From Paenarthrobacter sp. AR 02 (lineage in GTDB: Bacteria; Actinomycetota; Actinomycetes; Actinomycetales; Micrococcaceae): a DNA stretch of 64,000 nt. Location of the stretch: the NCBI RefSeq assembly GCF_021538675.1, contig NZ_JAJUKH010000009.1, forward strand, positions 1 to 64,000, written 5' to 3'. The notes under the pieces were generated by a model. The model worked only from the letters and a program-made list of their open reading frames with translations, made no database searches and had not been told where the DNA came from. Shown here piece by piece: positions 51,655-61,589 of this stretch. The translations under genes were made by a program, and so were the position numbers. The stretch's first letter is position 1, and the number at the start of each line of letters is the position of its first letter.

Positions 51655-52787
51655 GCCTTTCCTCCAGCTACGTCGCCTTCCTCGGGATCGTCCGCGGACC
51701 TGACTTCGCCCCGGATGATGCCCAACTCCTCGAGTTGCGCGGACATGCCTGCGCCATCAGGGGCGTAGATCCACGGGACACCGGGGGTGGGCTGGCCGCC
51801 GGACTTTGACCGGCCACCGGCGAGGACGGCTTCACCGGGGGAAAGTTGGCGGATGGCGATTGCTTTGACGTTTTCGGGGTGCCGCTGGGCGAAATCGGAG
51901 TAGATGGCTTCATCGTGTTGTCCGTCGTCACCCACCAGCAACCATTTGATGGTGGGAAATTCCTCTGCGAGGCGTTCCAGGGAGTTCTTTTTGTGTTCCT
52001 GTCCGCTGCGGAACCACCGGTCCGGGGTGGGACCCCAGTCGGTCAGGAGTTTGGGGCCGGCGGGGTACAGGTTCCGGCTGAGGAACCGGGACAGCGTGGG
52101 GGCCACGTTCCAGGCGCCGGTGGACAGGTAGAGCACCGGGGCGGAGGGGGCGGTCCGCGCGATGCGTTCGTAAAGCACGGCCATGCCCGGGGTGGGCGTC
52201 CGTGCATGCTCGTTGAGGACGAAAGTATTCCAGGCCGCCAGGAAGGGGCGCGGCAGTGCGGTCACCATGACGGTGTCGTCGATGTCGGACACCACACCGA
52301 AGTCCGCGTCGTCTGCCACGACCTCCACGGGAGCTTCCACCGTGCGGGAGTCCCCCGACTTCAGGATGATCGTGTGCCAACCGGCACCCAGGGCCACCGG
52401 AATGCGTGCGTCCACAACACCGCCGCGGTCGGCAACAACATGGTGCACCTCGCCGGCGACAGTCACTTGCACGGCCGCGTTAGCCACCGGCGCGCTGGTG
52501 AAGTTGCGCCATCCGCGCATGCTTTCCTGCAAGGGGTTGGCATGTCCGGCCGCATCTCGTGGGTCGCTGCGGACCACGCGCGCGAGGACCCTGATCCAGG
52601 AGGTGCTGCCGTAGCCGGTGTAAGGGATGACGGTTTCCACCCGGCCCCTTCGGATGGCCAGCTTCGTCTGGAACCTCAGCCACGCGTCGTCGAGCCGCAT
52701 TGCGATATGGCGCGCCTGCTCCTTTGAATGCTTCAGGCTTTTGGCGGCGTCGGACTCCGGGCGTGGTCTCACGGTACGGAAAGGCAT
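51651..52787 (-). CDS. App1-like (DUF2183) phosphatase
   Basis: 378 aa from the ATG at 52787; a TTG extension to 52820 is less likely. An N-terminal beta-rich region of about 190 residues is followed by a HAD-like App1 domain: V-V-S-D-I-D-D-T-V (catalytic D-x-D-x-T), Y-L-S-T-G-A-W-N, L-V-G-D-D-G-Q-H-D. In yeast, App1 is a phosphatidate phosphatase; bacterial members are uncharacterised. Convergent with the LacI gene, sharing CTAG as stop codons of both. Confidence 0.85.
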   Translation of the reverse strand: MPFRTVRPRPESDAAKSLKHSKEQARHIAMRLDDAWLRFQTKLAIRRGRVETVIPYTGYGSTSWIRVLARVVRSDPRDAAGHANPLQESMRGWRNFTSAPVANAAVQVTVAGEVHHVVADRGGVVDARIPVALGAGWHTIILKSGDSRTVEAPVEVVADDADFGVVSDIDDTVMVTALPRPFLAAWNTFVLNEHARTPTPGMAVLYERIARTAPSAPVLYLSTGAWNVAPTLSRFLSRNLYPAGPKLLTDWGPTPDRWFRSGQEHKKNSLERLAEEFPTIKWLLVGDDGQHDEAIYSDFAQRHPENVKAIAIRQLSPGEAVLAGGRSKSGGQPTPGVPWIYAPDGAGMSAQLEELGIIRGEVRSADDPEEGDVAGGKA

Positions 52788-52826
52788 GCGTCCAGTCTTC
52801 CACGGCCCGTGCCCACCCAAAGGCCT

Positions 52827-52855
52827 TTGACGTATTCCACGTCACATCGTATGCT
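52827..52855 (+). promoter_or_regulatory. Sigma-70-type promoter of the MHS transporter gene
   Basis: TTGACG (52827-52832) and TATGCT (52850-52855) with a 17-bp spacer, 71 bp before the GTG start. The predicted start of transcription, near 52862, lies in the operator palindrome. Confidence 0.6.
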
Positions 52856-52858
52856 TTA

Positions 52859-52870
52859 TGAATCGATTCA
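52859..52870. promoter_or_regulatory. Candidate LacI-type operator at the MHS transporter promoter
   Basis: TGAATCGATTCA, a perfect 12-bp palindrome with central CpG, lies just after the -10 box and so would block initiation. It does not match the TGAG-N-CCGG operator of the nearby LacI gene, so another regulator is expected. Confidence 0.55.
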
Positions 52871-52925
52871 AGCTGCCTATCCAGTCACTTGATCTTTGCC
52901 AACGACGCCAGAGGAGTACAGCGAC

Positions 52926-54275
52926 GTGACAGTCATGCACCGGAGGGAAACCACCCCCATCACCGACGGCGACGCCGCGCGTAAAGACCCGAAGAAGGCC
53001 GCGATGAGCGGGTGGATCGGAAGTGCGCTGGAATACTACGACTTCGCCCTGTATTCACTGGCGGCAACGCTCCTGTTTCCCACGATTTTTTTCCCTACCG
53101 AGAACCCCACCGTCGGCATCATCGCCTCCTTGGCGACGTACGCCGTCGGCTATGTCTCCCGACCACTCGGCGCCGTGGTGCTGGGCGCCTACGGCGACAG
53201 TCATGGGCGCAAAAAGGTCCTCGTCTTCGCGATGCTGCTCATGGGTTTCGCCACCTTCGCAGTGGGACTCCTGCCCACCTACGGACAAGTTGGCCTCCTG
53301 GCACCTGTCCTCCTGGTCATCCTCCGGCTGATTCAGGGCTTTGCCGTGGCCGGTGAACTGGGTGGGGCAAGCGCGATGATCGTGGAACACTCCCCCGATG
53401 CCCGGCGCGGCTTCTTTGCCAGCTTCAGCCTCCAGGGCACACAGGTGGGTTCGATCCTGGCCACCGCAGTCCTGATTCCACTCGCCGCCCTGCTGCCTGA
53501 CGAGGAATTCCACTCCTGGGGCTGGCGGCTTCCGTTCCTGCTCAGCGCCGTGGTGATCGTGGCCGGATACGTCATTCGACGCCGGGTGCAGGAACCTCCC
53601 GCCTACCTGGCCCAATCCGAGGGAGCCGAGACCAAGCGTCGATTCCCGCTGATCGACCTCCTGCGAACCCACCCCTGGGTACTGGTCCGCTGCATCGCCA
53701 TGACCTTTACCAACGTCATTGGTATGGCCACCCTGATCTTCGGCGTCTCGTATGCCACCCAGAAGGGCTATGGGGTCGGTTTCTCCAGCAGCGAGTTCCT
53801 GTGGGTGACCATGGCGGCCAACGTGACGGCCGTGCTGACCATCCCTGTCTTCGGCGCACTGTCCGACCGGATCGGCCGGCGGCCACTGATGGTGGCCGGT
53901 GGAATCTCCGGTGGCTTGCTGACCATGGCCTACCTTTGGGCCATCCAGCAGGGCAGCCTGCCACTGGTGTTCGTCTGTGTCGTGATTGTGCAGGGCGTCC
54001 TGTTCCAAATGTGGAATGCCACCTTCGCCACTTTCTTCCAGGAACAGTTCCCCATGCGCATGCGCGTGACGGGCTTCGCGGTCTCCCAGAACATCGGACT
54101 CATGATCGCCTCGTTCTTCCCCAGCCTTTTCACAGCCATCGCTCCCCCGGGGTCGGCCAACATCCCGCTGGTCATCGGCATGACCACCTTAGGCATCTGT
54201 CTCGTGTCAGTTGTCGCCACCCTGATGTCCGCGGACACCAAGGGCAAGTCGCTCGACGACCTCGAGGCCAGCTAG
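52926..54275 (+). CDS. MHS-type MFS transporter (metabolite:H+ symporter)
   Basis: 449 aa from the GTG at 52926, which follows GAGGAG by 9 nt; the frame is open to 52896. Twelve membrane segments. Starts S-G-W-I-G-S-A-L-E-Y-Y-D-F-A-L-Y, the hallmark of the shikimate/proline-betaine/citrate symporter family, and has G-D-S-H-G-R-K-K between helices 2 and 3. Likely takes up an organic acid. The stop lies inside the first unit of a 17-bp tandem repeat. Confidence 0.88.
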   Translation: MTVMHRRETTPITDGDAARKDPKKAAMSGWIGSALEYYDFALYSLAATLLFPTIFFPTENPTVGIIASLATYAVGYVSRPLGAVVLGAYGDSHGRKKVLVFAMLLMGFATFAVGLLPTYGQVGLLAPVLLVILRLIQGFAVAGELGGASAMIVEHSPDARRGFFASFSLQGTQVGSILATAVLIPLAALLPDEEFHSWGWRLPFLLSAVVIVAGYVIRRRVQEPPAYLAQSEGAETKRRFPLIDLLRTHPWVLVRCIAMTFTNVIGMATLIFGVSYATQKGYGVGFSSSEFLWVTMAANVTAVLTIPVFGALSDRIGRRPLMVAGGISGGLLTMAYLWAIQQGSLPLVFVCVVIVQGVLFQMWNATFATFFQEQFPMRMRVTGFAVSQNIGLMIASFFPSLFTAIAPPGSANIPLVIGMTTLGICLVSVVATLMSADTKGKSLDDLEAS

Positions 54276-54316
54276 CAGGGAAGGCCAGCTAGCAGGGAAG
54301 GCTCGCTAGCAGGGAA
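54266..54316. repeat. Three 17-bp tandem repeats
   Basis: GGCCAGCTAGCAGGGAA at 54266-54282 and 54283-54299, and GGCTCGCTAGCAGGGAA at 54300-54316. The first copy contains the last codons and stop of the MHS transporter gene; the others fill the gap to the TetR gene. Probably slippage. Confidence 0.9.
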
Positions 54317-54333
54317 GGCTCGACGGCGGTCGG

Positions 54334-55832
<1,499 letters not shown>

Positions 55833-55854
55833 GCAGCCTTTTCAGCAACAACGC

Positions 55855-55913
55855 ACGACGACGGCAGGTTACCGACGGTTCCATCCGAACCGAAGGCGGC
55901 CTGCCGCCGTCGT
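55855..55913 (+). terminator. Terminator between hydrolase and desaturase genes
   Basis: The outer stem ACGACGACGGCAGG (55855-55868) pairs with CCTGCCGCCGTCGT (55900-55913) with one mismatch and encloses a smaller CGGTT/AACCG hairpin. TTGTTTGC follows. The flanking genes are convergent. Confidence 0.75.
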
Positions 55914-55941
55914 TGTTTGCAGCTTTGCTTCTTGGCGCGCC

Positions 55942-56934
55942 TTACGTCCTTGGCGGCAAGGCCAGCTTGAAAACCTTGGCCCATGCGGAACCGACCTGCT
56001 TCAGCAGCGGGCCAGTGGTGTATTTCAGGCCGTAGCGTTGGCAGATCTCCCGGACCTTGGGGGCCACCTCCGCGTACCGGTGCGAGGGCAGGTCCGGGAA
56101 GAGGTGGTGCTCAATCTGGTGGGAAAGGTTCCCGGTCATCAAGTGCATGAACTTCGAGCCGGAAATGTTGGCTGACCCGATCATCTGCCGGACATACCAA
56201 TCTCCACGGGTTTCGCCTTCCACCATCTCCTCGGTGAACGTGTCCGTTCCTTCCGGGAAGTGGCCGCAGAAGATCACCGCGTGAGCCCACACGTTGCGCA
56301 CGGCGTTGGCGGTGAGGGTGCCCATCAAGGCCTGCTTGCCCGAGCCCGTCAGCATGGCGACAGCGGGCGTTGCAGCGTAATCCTTGGCGAACTGCTTGGC
56401 AGCCTTGCGCCCCAGAGCCTTAAGGTCCTTGACCATGGACTCCTTGGACTTGAGGCCTTCCTTGTACTCCGGGATCTCCAGGTCATAGATGGCGATCCCC
56501 CATTCGAACACCGGCGCCAGCAAGGCGTTGTAGAGCGGGTTGCCCAGGTTGTAAGGCTTCCATTCCTGGTCCGGGTCCATGCGCAGCAGGTTGTATCCGA
56601 CATCGCGGTCCTTGCCAACAACGTTGGTCCAGCGGTGGTGGAGGTCGTTGTGGGTGTGCTGCCACGACCGCGAAGGGGTGACGAAGTCCCACTCCCACGT
56701 AGTGGAGTGGATGTCAGGATCGCGCATCCAATCCCACTGGCCGTGCAGGATATTGTGGCCCAACTCCATGTTTTCCAGGATCTTGGCAACGCTCAGCAGC
56801 GCCGTGCCGGTCACCCAGGCAGCCTTGTTCTTGCTGACCAGCAGGGCAGCGCGTCCGGAGATCTCCAGGCCGCGCTGGATCTTGATCATCCGCTTGATGT
56901 ACGTGGCATCAGTGGCACCGCGCTTGGCCAGCAT
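55942..56934 (-). CDS. Fatty acid desaturase (acyl-CoA type), 5' end disrupted
   Basis: 330 aa from the first usable ATG. All three His boxes of membrane desaturases are present: H-N-I-L-H, H-N-D-L-H-H and H-Q-I-E-H-H, with two hydrophobic segments. The same frame stays open and coding-like upstream for about 55 codons (reading A-N-N-S-P-A-K-T-R, later L-S-D-E-Q-V-A-E-L-G-R-E-L-D-A-I-R) but has no ATG, GTG or TTG. A well-placed ATG at 57098 is one base out of phase. A one-base deletion near 57093-57095 would explain this. Works with the ferredoxin reductase upstream. Functional status uncertain. Confidence 0.75.
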   Translation of the reverse strand: MLAKRGATDATYIKRMIKIQRGLEISGRAALLVSKNKAAWVTGTALLSVAKILENMELGHNILHGQWDWMRDPDIHSTTWEWDFVTPSRSWQHTHNDLHHRWTNVVGKDRDVGYNLLRMDPDQEWKPYNLGNPLYNALLAPVFEWGIAIYDLEIPEYKEGLKSKESMVKDLKALGRKAAKQFAKDYAATPAVAMLTGSGKQALMGTLTANAVRNVWAHAVIFCGHFPEGTDTFTEEMVEGETRGDWYVRQMIGSANISGSKFMHLMTGNLSHQIEHHLFPDLPSHRYAEVAPKVREICQRYGLKYTTGPLLKQVGSAWAKVFKLALPPRT

Positions 56935-57110
56935 GTCATCGCGGATGGCGTCGAGCTCACGGCCCAGTTCCGCTACCTGCTCATCGCTGAGGTGGGCCGC
57001 TGCGGGCGGACGCAGGGTGGGGCTGCCGGACTCGGCAAGCGCACCCGGGCGGGTCTTCGCGGGGCTGTTGTTCGCCTGTTCGCTGAAATTATCGACATAA
57101 AGTGGGACTC

Positions 57111-58250
57111 TCAGATTTCAAGGTTGACGGGCCCGACAGCTGCCGAGACACAAGTTTGGATGAGTTGGCCGGGCTCCCCGTGGACCTCGCCAGTGCGCAG
57201 GTCGCGGACACTGCCTGACAACAGGGGAGTCAGGCAGCTGTGGCAGATGCCCATGCGGCAGCCGCTTGGCATAAGAACCCCGGCGTCCTCGCCGATGTCC
57301 AGGATGGGGGTGCCGCCGTCGGCCTCCACCTCGCGGTCGGACGCCTCAAAGGTGACGGTTCCACCTTCGCTGCCGTCACCGGAGACCAGTTTGGTGCTGA
57401 AACGCTCGATGGTCAGCGTGCCTTGGCTGCCACACGTGCCAACCTCGCTGCCGGACGTGTGCGCGGCTTCCAGGGCCGCCTGGTGCCACATGGCCTCGGC
57501 GTCGTCCAGGAAGCTCTCCGGACCGCACGCATAGGCGGCCCGCTCCTGCCAGTCGGGACAAATCTCGCCGATCTCCGCCGTGGTTGTGAAGTCCAGGCGG
57601 TCGCGGCCATGGGTGAACCACTGGGCCAGGCGGAAGTTGGGAAACTGGTCTGCCAGTTCGGCCAGCTCTTCCCGGAAGATGCTTTACTTCTCGGTCCGGC
57701 ACGAGTGGATGAGGACCACATCTGCGTCCGGCCGGCTGGGAATGAGCGTCCTGATCATGGACATGACCGGGGTGATGCCGCTGCCTGCCGTGAGCATCAA
57801 CAGGGGCCGCGGGTGCTCGGGGAGGACGAAGTCACCCTGCGGCGGGGCCAGGAAGAGGACATCGCCAACTTTGGTTTTGCGGACCAAAGTTCCGGACACG
57901 GAGCCGACGTCGGTCACGGTGATGGCGGGGTCCTTGCCGGCGGGCGCGCTCAAGGAGTAGGACCGCCACTGGCGGACGCCGTCCAGCTCGACGCCGATGC
58001 GCGCCCACTGGCCAGCCAAATGGGCGCGCCAGCCGCGGCCGGGTCGGAAGAATATCGTCGCCGATTGGGCTGTCTCCTGGACCACCCGGGTCACTACTCC
58101 CCGCAACTGCCGCGAGGAATAGACCGGGTTGAACAAGGCAAGGACATCTTCGGGGGCAAGGGGCGTTGTAAGGACCGAAGCGAGGTTGGAGAGTGGCCGA
58201 AAACTGAACATGGGGCCTAACCGGGGAATGGGGGTTGGGGACTCATTCAC
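57111..58250 (-). pseudogene. Ferredoxin reductase-ferredoxin fusion with in-frame stop
   Basis: One continuous frame of 379 codons broken by a single TAA at 57684-57686 (codon 189). Before it: an FAD domain (R-S-Y-S-L-S) and the start of the NAD domain (T-A-G-S-G-I-T-P-V). After it: the rest of the NAD domain and a plant-type 2Fe-2S domain, C-R-M-G-I-C-H-S-C, then Q-T-C. This is the electron donor usually paired with the desaturase encoded next. Both halves are intact in sequence, so the mutation is recent or a sequencing error. A restart at the internal ATG (57491) would yield only the ferredoxin part. Confidence 0.8.
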
Positions 58251-58321
58251 CTTTTCCCATAGTGACGGGTATTACGCCGTTGTCCAAACCCGCTGGTCAA
58301 TCCACGCCCGGGGACCATCAA

Positions 58322-59314
58322 TCACCCCGGCGGTTTCTCCCGGGTCCTGTTGCGCGGACGGGGACGTGCCGGCACCCGTGTGGACGCTTCCCGGCGCTCC
58401 CCCACCGTGTTGTGGATGGCTCCGATTCCCTCAACCGTCAGTGTGACCACGTCCCCGGTTTCCAGCGGTGGTGGCGTTTTGGATCCGTTCCGTCCCCACA
58501 GTTCCGCCAGGCAGCCGCTGCCACAGGTCCCGGAACCCAGAACATCCCCCGGCCGCACCACTGAATCCTGGGAAGCGTAGGCAACCAGTTCGGCAAACGG
58601 CCAGCCCATGTTGGAAAGCAGGTCCTGGCCGATGAATGCGCCGTTGACCTCAACGGACATGGAAATGGGCAGGAAACCCTCGTCGTCGTGGAGGTCCTCA
58701 AACTCGTCCGCGGTGACAATCCAAGGCCCCAGGGTGTTTGCGAAATCCTTGCCTTTGCAAGGGCCAAGGCTGACTTTCATTTCACGGCGTTGCAGGTCCC
58801 GGGCGGACCAGTCGTTGAGGATGGTGTAGCCAAAAATATGCCCGTGGGCTTCTTCCGCAGTCAGATTGCGCCCCTCACTGCCGGGAACACGCCCGACGAC
58901 GGCAGCTACCTCGGTTTCGAAGTCCAGTTCCTCGCAGCCCGCCGGAATTCCGATCACCTCACCCGTTCCGCTGACAGTGTGCGGATTGGTGAAGTAGAAG
59001 GTGGGCGCCTGGTACCACTCGTCCACCACGCCGGCTGCTCCGTCGATACTCTTTCGCACGCCTTCAACGTGCTCCTCGAAGGCAACGAAATCGCGGATGG
59101 TGGAGGGCTGCAAGGGTGCCAGGAGCCTTACGTCATCCAAGGAGACGGCGGCTGCGGAGCGGATCGTTTCTTCGGCGCGCTCCAAGGTCGCCGCAAGGCC
59201 TGCTCCCAGCAGGGTGGAGACGGTATGCCCGTCCGGGAGCGCATAGCATTTCCCGTCGTCGACGAATCCTGCGTACGTACCGTCGCCGTGATTCCAGCGC
59301 GCAATCTTGACCAT
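58322..59314 (-). CDS. Fumarylacetoacetate hydrolase family protein 1
   Basis: 330 aa. FAH-fold motifs: D-F-V-A-F-E-E-H, L-D-F-E-T-E-V-A-A-V-V-G (acidic metal ligands), D-W-S-A-R-D-L-Q, and a C-terminal G-S-G-T-C-G-S-G-C-L-A-E-L. The last about 25 residues are Arg/Pro-rich and unlike the family. The family hydrolyses or decarboxylates diketone products of aromatic ring cleavage. Last gene of the catabolic operon, 11 bp after the amidohydrolase gene. Confidence 0.85.
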   Translation of the reverse strand: MVKIARWNHGDGTYAGFVDDGKCYALPDGHTVSTLLGAGLAATLERAEETIRSAAAVSLDDVRLLAPLQPSTIRDFVAFEEHVEGVRKSIDGAAGVVDEWYQAPTFYFTNPHTVSGTGEVIGIPAGCEELDFETEVAAVVGRVPGSEGRNLTAEEAHGHIFGYTILNDWSARDLQRREMKVSLGPCKGKDFANTLGPWIVTADEFEDLHDDEGFLPISMSVEVNGAFIGQDLLSNMGWPFAELVAYASQDSVVRPGDVLGSGTCGSGCLAELWGRNGSKTPPPLETGDVVTLTVEGIGAIHNTVGERREASTRVPARPRPRNRTREKPPG

Positions 59315-59325
59315 GTGAATCGTCC

Positions 59326-60405
59326 TTAAACGGTGGTGCGGGTGGATTGGTCCGACGCGGCCGTGATACCCAGCCTTCGGGCGTTCCCGGCAAGGACCTG
59401 CTGCCCGGAATCCTCCTCCAAGGCCGCCGCGTGGACCTCACCCACGGGATCATCCGAGCCCATGTCGAACGGGTAATCCGAGCCCAGCAGGACTTGCCCT
59501 GCACCTGAAGCGTTGACAAGCGCCTTGAGCTCTTCCGGGTTGTGGACCAAAGAGTCGAAGAAGATTTTCCGCAGGTAGCTCGACGGCGGGTGGGCGCAGG
59601 TTTGCGCTTCGGGGCGCATTTTCCATGCGCGGTCGGACCGGCCGATAGTGGTTGGAAGGTATCCGCCGCCGTGGGCTGCCAGGACTTTCAGGTCCGGGTA
59701 CCGGTCCAGCACTCCGCTGAAAATGAGATGGGACAGGGCAACCGCGTTTTCCGCAGGTTGCGACACGGTGTTGGCCAGGTAGAAGCTGTCCAGCCGTTCG
59801 TCCAGCGAGCATCCGAACGGGTGGAGGAACACCAGGGCACCCAGTTCCTCCGCCCGGGCCCAGAAGGGCTCCAGGCGGGGGTCCGAAAGTTCCACGGTGG
59901 TGCGCTCAGCGGAGGCCGGCGTGGCAGCGAATGATCCAATCTCCACACCCAGCAGTCCGCACTCCACCACGGCGTGCTCAAGGGCTTCCACCATGAGGTG
60001 CGGGTGCTGCAGGGGCACCAGGCCCAGCCCGTTGAGCCGCTCCGGCGCTTGGTCCACGTAATCCCGCACGGCCGTGTTCGCCCGGTGCGCCAACTGCAGT
60101 GCCAACTCTTCGTTGGCGAAGTAATAGAAGTGCGACGGGGACGGGGAAACCAGCTGGACATCGACGCCTTGGGTGTCCATGTCTGCTAAACGGCGTGACA
60201 CATCCGTCAGCTGGGGCCACCGTTCTTTGATCATGCGGCCCGAGGATGCCATGGACTCAGGCCCGTTCCTCTTAGCCTCCAGTGCTTGCAGTGCCGCGAA
60301 CCCCTGGGGGTCGTTGGTTGACACCAACTCCTGGAGCGCGGGCAGCAGGACATGTGCGTGCACGTCCACTACCGGCTGGCTGGGAATCGAAGTGTTCGTG
60401 TTCAT
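59326..60405 (-). CDS. Amidohydrolase-2 family, ACMSD-like decarboxylase
   Basis: 359 aa TIM-barrel metal enzyme: D-V-H-A-H-V near 15, F-L-H-P-F-G, A-A-H-G-G-G and G-S-D-Y-P-F give the His and Asp ligands. This is the pattern of aminocarboxymuconate-semialdehyde decarboxylase and related non-oxidative decarboxylases. In this operon it probably removes the carboxylate from a ring-cleavage product or an aromatic acid. Overlaps the monooxygenase gene by 4 nt. Confidence 0.82.
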   Translation of the reverse strand: MNTNTSIPSQPVVDVHAHVLLPALQELVSTNDPQGFAALQALEAKRNGPESMASSGRMIKERWPQLTDVSRRLADMDTQGVDVQLVSPSPSHFYYFANEELALQLAHRANTAVRDYVDQAPERLNGLGLVPLQHPHLMVEALEHAVVECGLLGVEIGSFAATPASAERTTVELSDPRLEPFWARAEELGALVFLHPFGCSLDERLDSFYLANTVSQPAENAVALSHLIFSGVLDRYPDLKVLAAHGGGYLPTTIGRSDRAWKMRPEAQTCAHPPSSYLRKIFFDSLVHNPEELKALVNASGAGQVLLGSDYPFDMGSDDPVGEVHAAALEEDSGQQVLAGNARRLGITAASDQSTRTTV

Positions 60406-61526
60406 GCGGGTTCCTTCACCATGGTGGAAAGCGAGTTCATCAGGCCGGGCACGTCAGCATCGCGGACGCCGTCCAGCATCCACTGGCCCAGTTGGACCGA
60501 GGCCGTGACAACCGCCGCTGCCCTGTCCTGGCGGCGGTCCGTGAATTCCTTCCACAGGGTTTCCGTCACATGGTCGGCGGCGATCAGGAGTTCGGCCAGG
60601 ACGGCCGCGTCTTCCAAGGCCATTGCCGCGCCCTGCGCCACCGTGGGAGGGCAACTGTGTGCGGCATCGCCGATGATGACGCTCCGGCCCCGGTTCCATG
60701 GCCCTTCAACCAGGTGTGAAGTGAACCAGGTGTAATTGATCCGGGCACTGTGATCCAGGTTTTCGCGGATCTCCCGCCACGGACCGCCGTACTCGGCGGC
60801 AAGCCCGGACATGGTCTGCGGGCCGTCTTCTGGCCTGCGTTCCTGGGCCTTTTCCACCAGGTAGGCATAAATGCTGTCTTCACCTGTGGGGCAATACCCG
60901 GCGATGAAGCAAGGTCCGCCATAGGTCAGATCCGTGCGGACAACCTCCGCCGGGCGGGGAACGAAAGCACGCCAGATGCCCATGCCGGTGGGGGTGGGCT
61001 CCACGTCGATTCCAATGGCCCTGCGCACCGAGGAGTGCAGCCCGTCAGCACCGATGAGCAGGTCATAGCGTGAGCTGGCGCCGTCGGTCGTACGGACGGT
61101 GACGCTGCCGCCGTCGTCAATGACCTCGGCTACGGCCTTGCCGTAGGAGATCCTGGCACCGGCCTGGAGTGCTCGCTCGCGGAGAATGGCCGTGAGGTCC
61201 GGGCGGTACATGCCGAGGGTGGCGGGAAGGTCATCGCCGCCAGTACGGATGTCCTCCAGAACCGCAATTACCGTCCCGGCGGGATCGGGAGCGCGGAGCC
61301 CAAGGTTGCTGAAGGAATACCCTTTGGCTTCCACCTGGTCCCAGACGCCCAACTGGCGGAGGATCCGCAACGCATTTCCCTGCAGCGTGATTCCTGATCC
61401 CAGAACCTGCGGCTCGCTGGCCTTCTCCAGGATTTCGACGTCCACGCCGGCGTCGGCCAGGAGGATGGCAGCAGCCAGGCCCGCGGCTCCGGCTCCGGCT
61501 ATACCCACTGTCTGTACTGCTGCCAT
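60402..61526 (-). CDS. FAD-dependent aromatic-ring monooxygenase
   Basis: 374 aa, group A flavoprotein hydroxylase. V-G-I-A-G-A-G-A-A-G-L (FAD GxGxxG), L-L-I-G-A-D-G-L-H-S (DG motif) and V-I-I-G-D-A-A-H-S (GD motif). Adds a hydroxyl to an aromatic ring using NAD(P)H and O2, like salicylate or hydroxybenzoate hydroxylases. It would prepare the ring for the extradiol enzyme encoded upstream. Substrate not determined by motifs. Confidence 0.87.
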   Translation of the reverse strand: MAAVQTVGIAGAGAAGLAAAILLADAGVDVEILEKASEPQVLGSGITLQGNALRILRQLGVWDQVEAKGYSFSNLGLRAPDPAGTVIAVLEDIRTGGDDLPATLGMYRPDLTAILRERALQAGARISYGKAVAEVIDDGGSVTVRTTDGASSRYDLLIGADGLHSSVRRAIGIDVEPTPTGMGIWRAFVPRPAEVVRTDLTYGGPCFIAGYCPTGEDSIYAYLVEKAQERRPEDGPQTMSGLAAEYGGPWREIRENLDHSARINYTWFTSHLVEGPWNRGRSVIIGDAAHSCPPTVAQGAAMALEDAAVLAELLIAADHVTETLWKEFTDRRQDRAAAVVTASVQLGQWMLDGVRDADVPGLMNSLSTMVKEPA

Positions 61527-61589
61527 CGTTGACTCCTTTGTTAGGACGGCGTTTATTGCATTGTGTGCCCGGTTCCGGAACCGGGCCGG

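Noticed and set aside
54266-54316. CRISPR array
   Set aside because: Direct repeats are contiguous without spacers and overlap a coding end.
57684-57686. Recoded stop codon (selenocysteine or pyrrolysine)
   Set aside because: The codon is TAA; those systems use TGA and TAG, and no associated element is seen.
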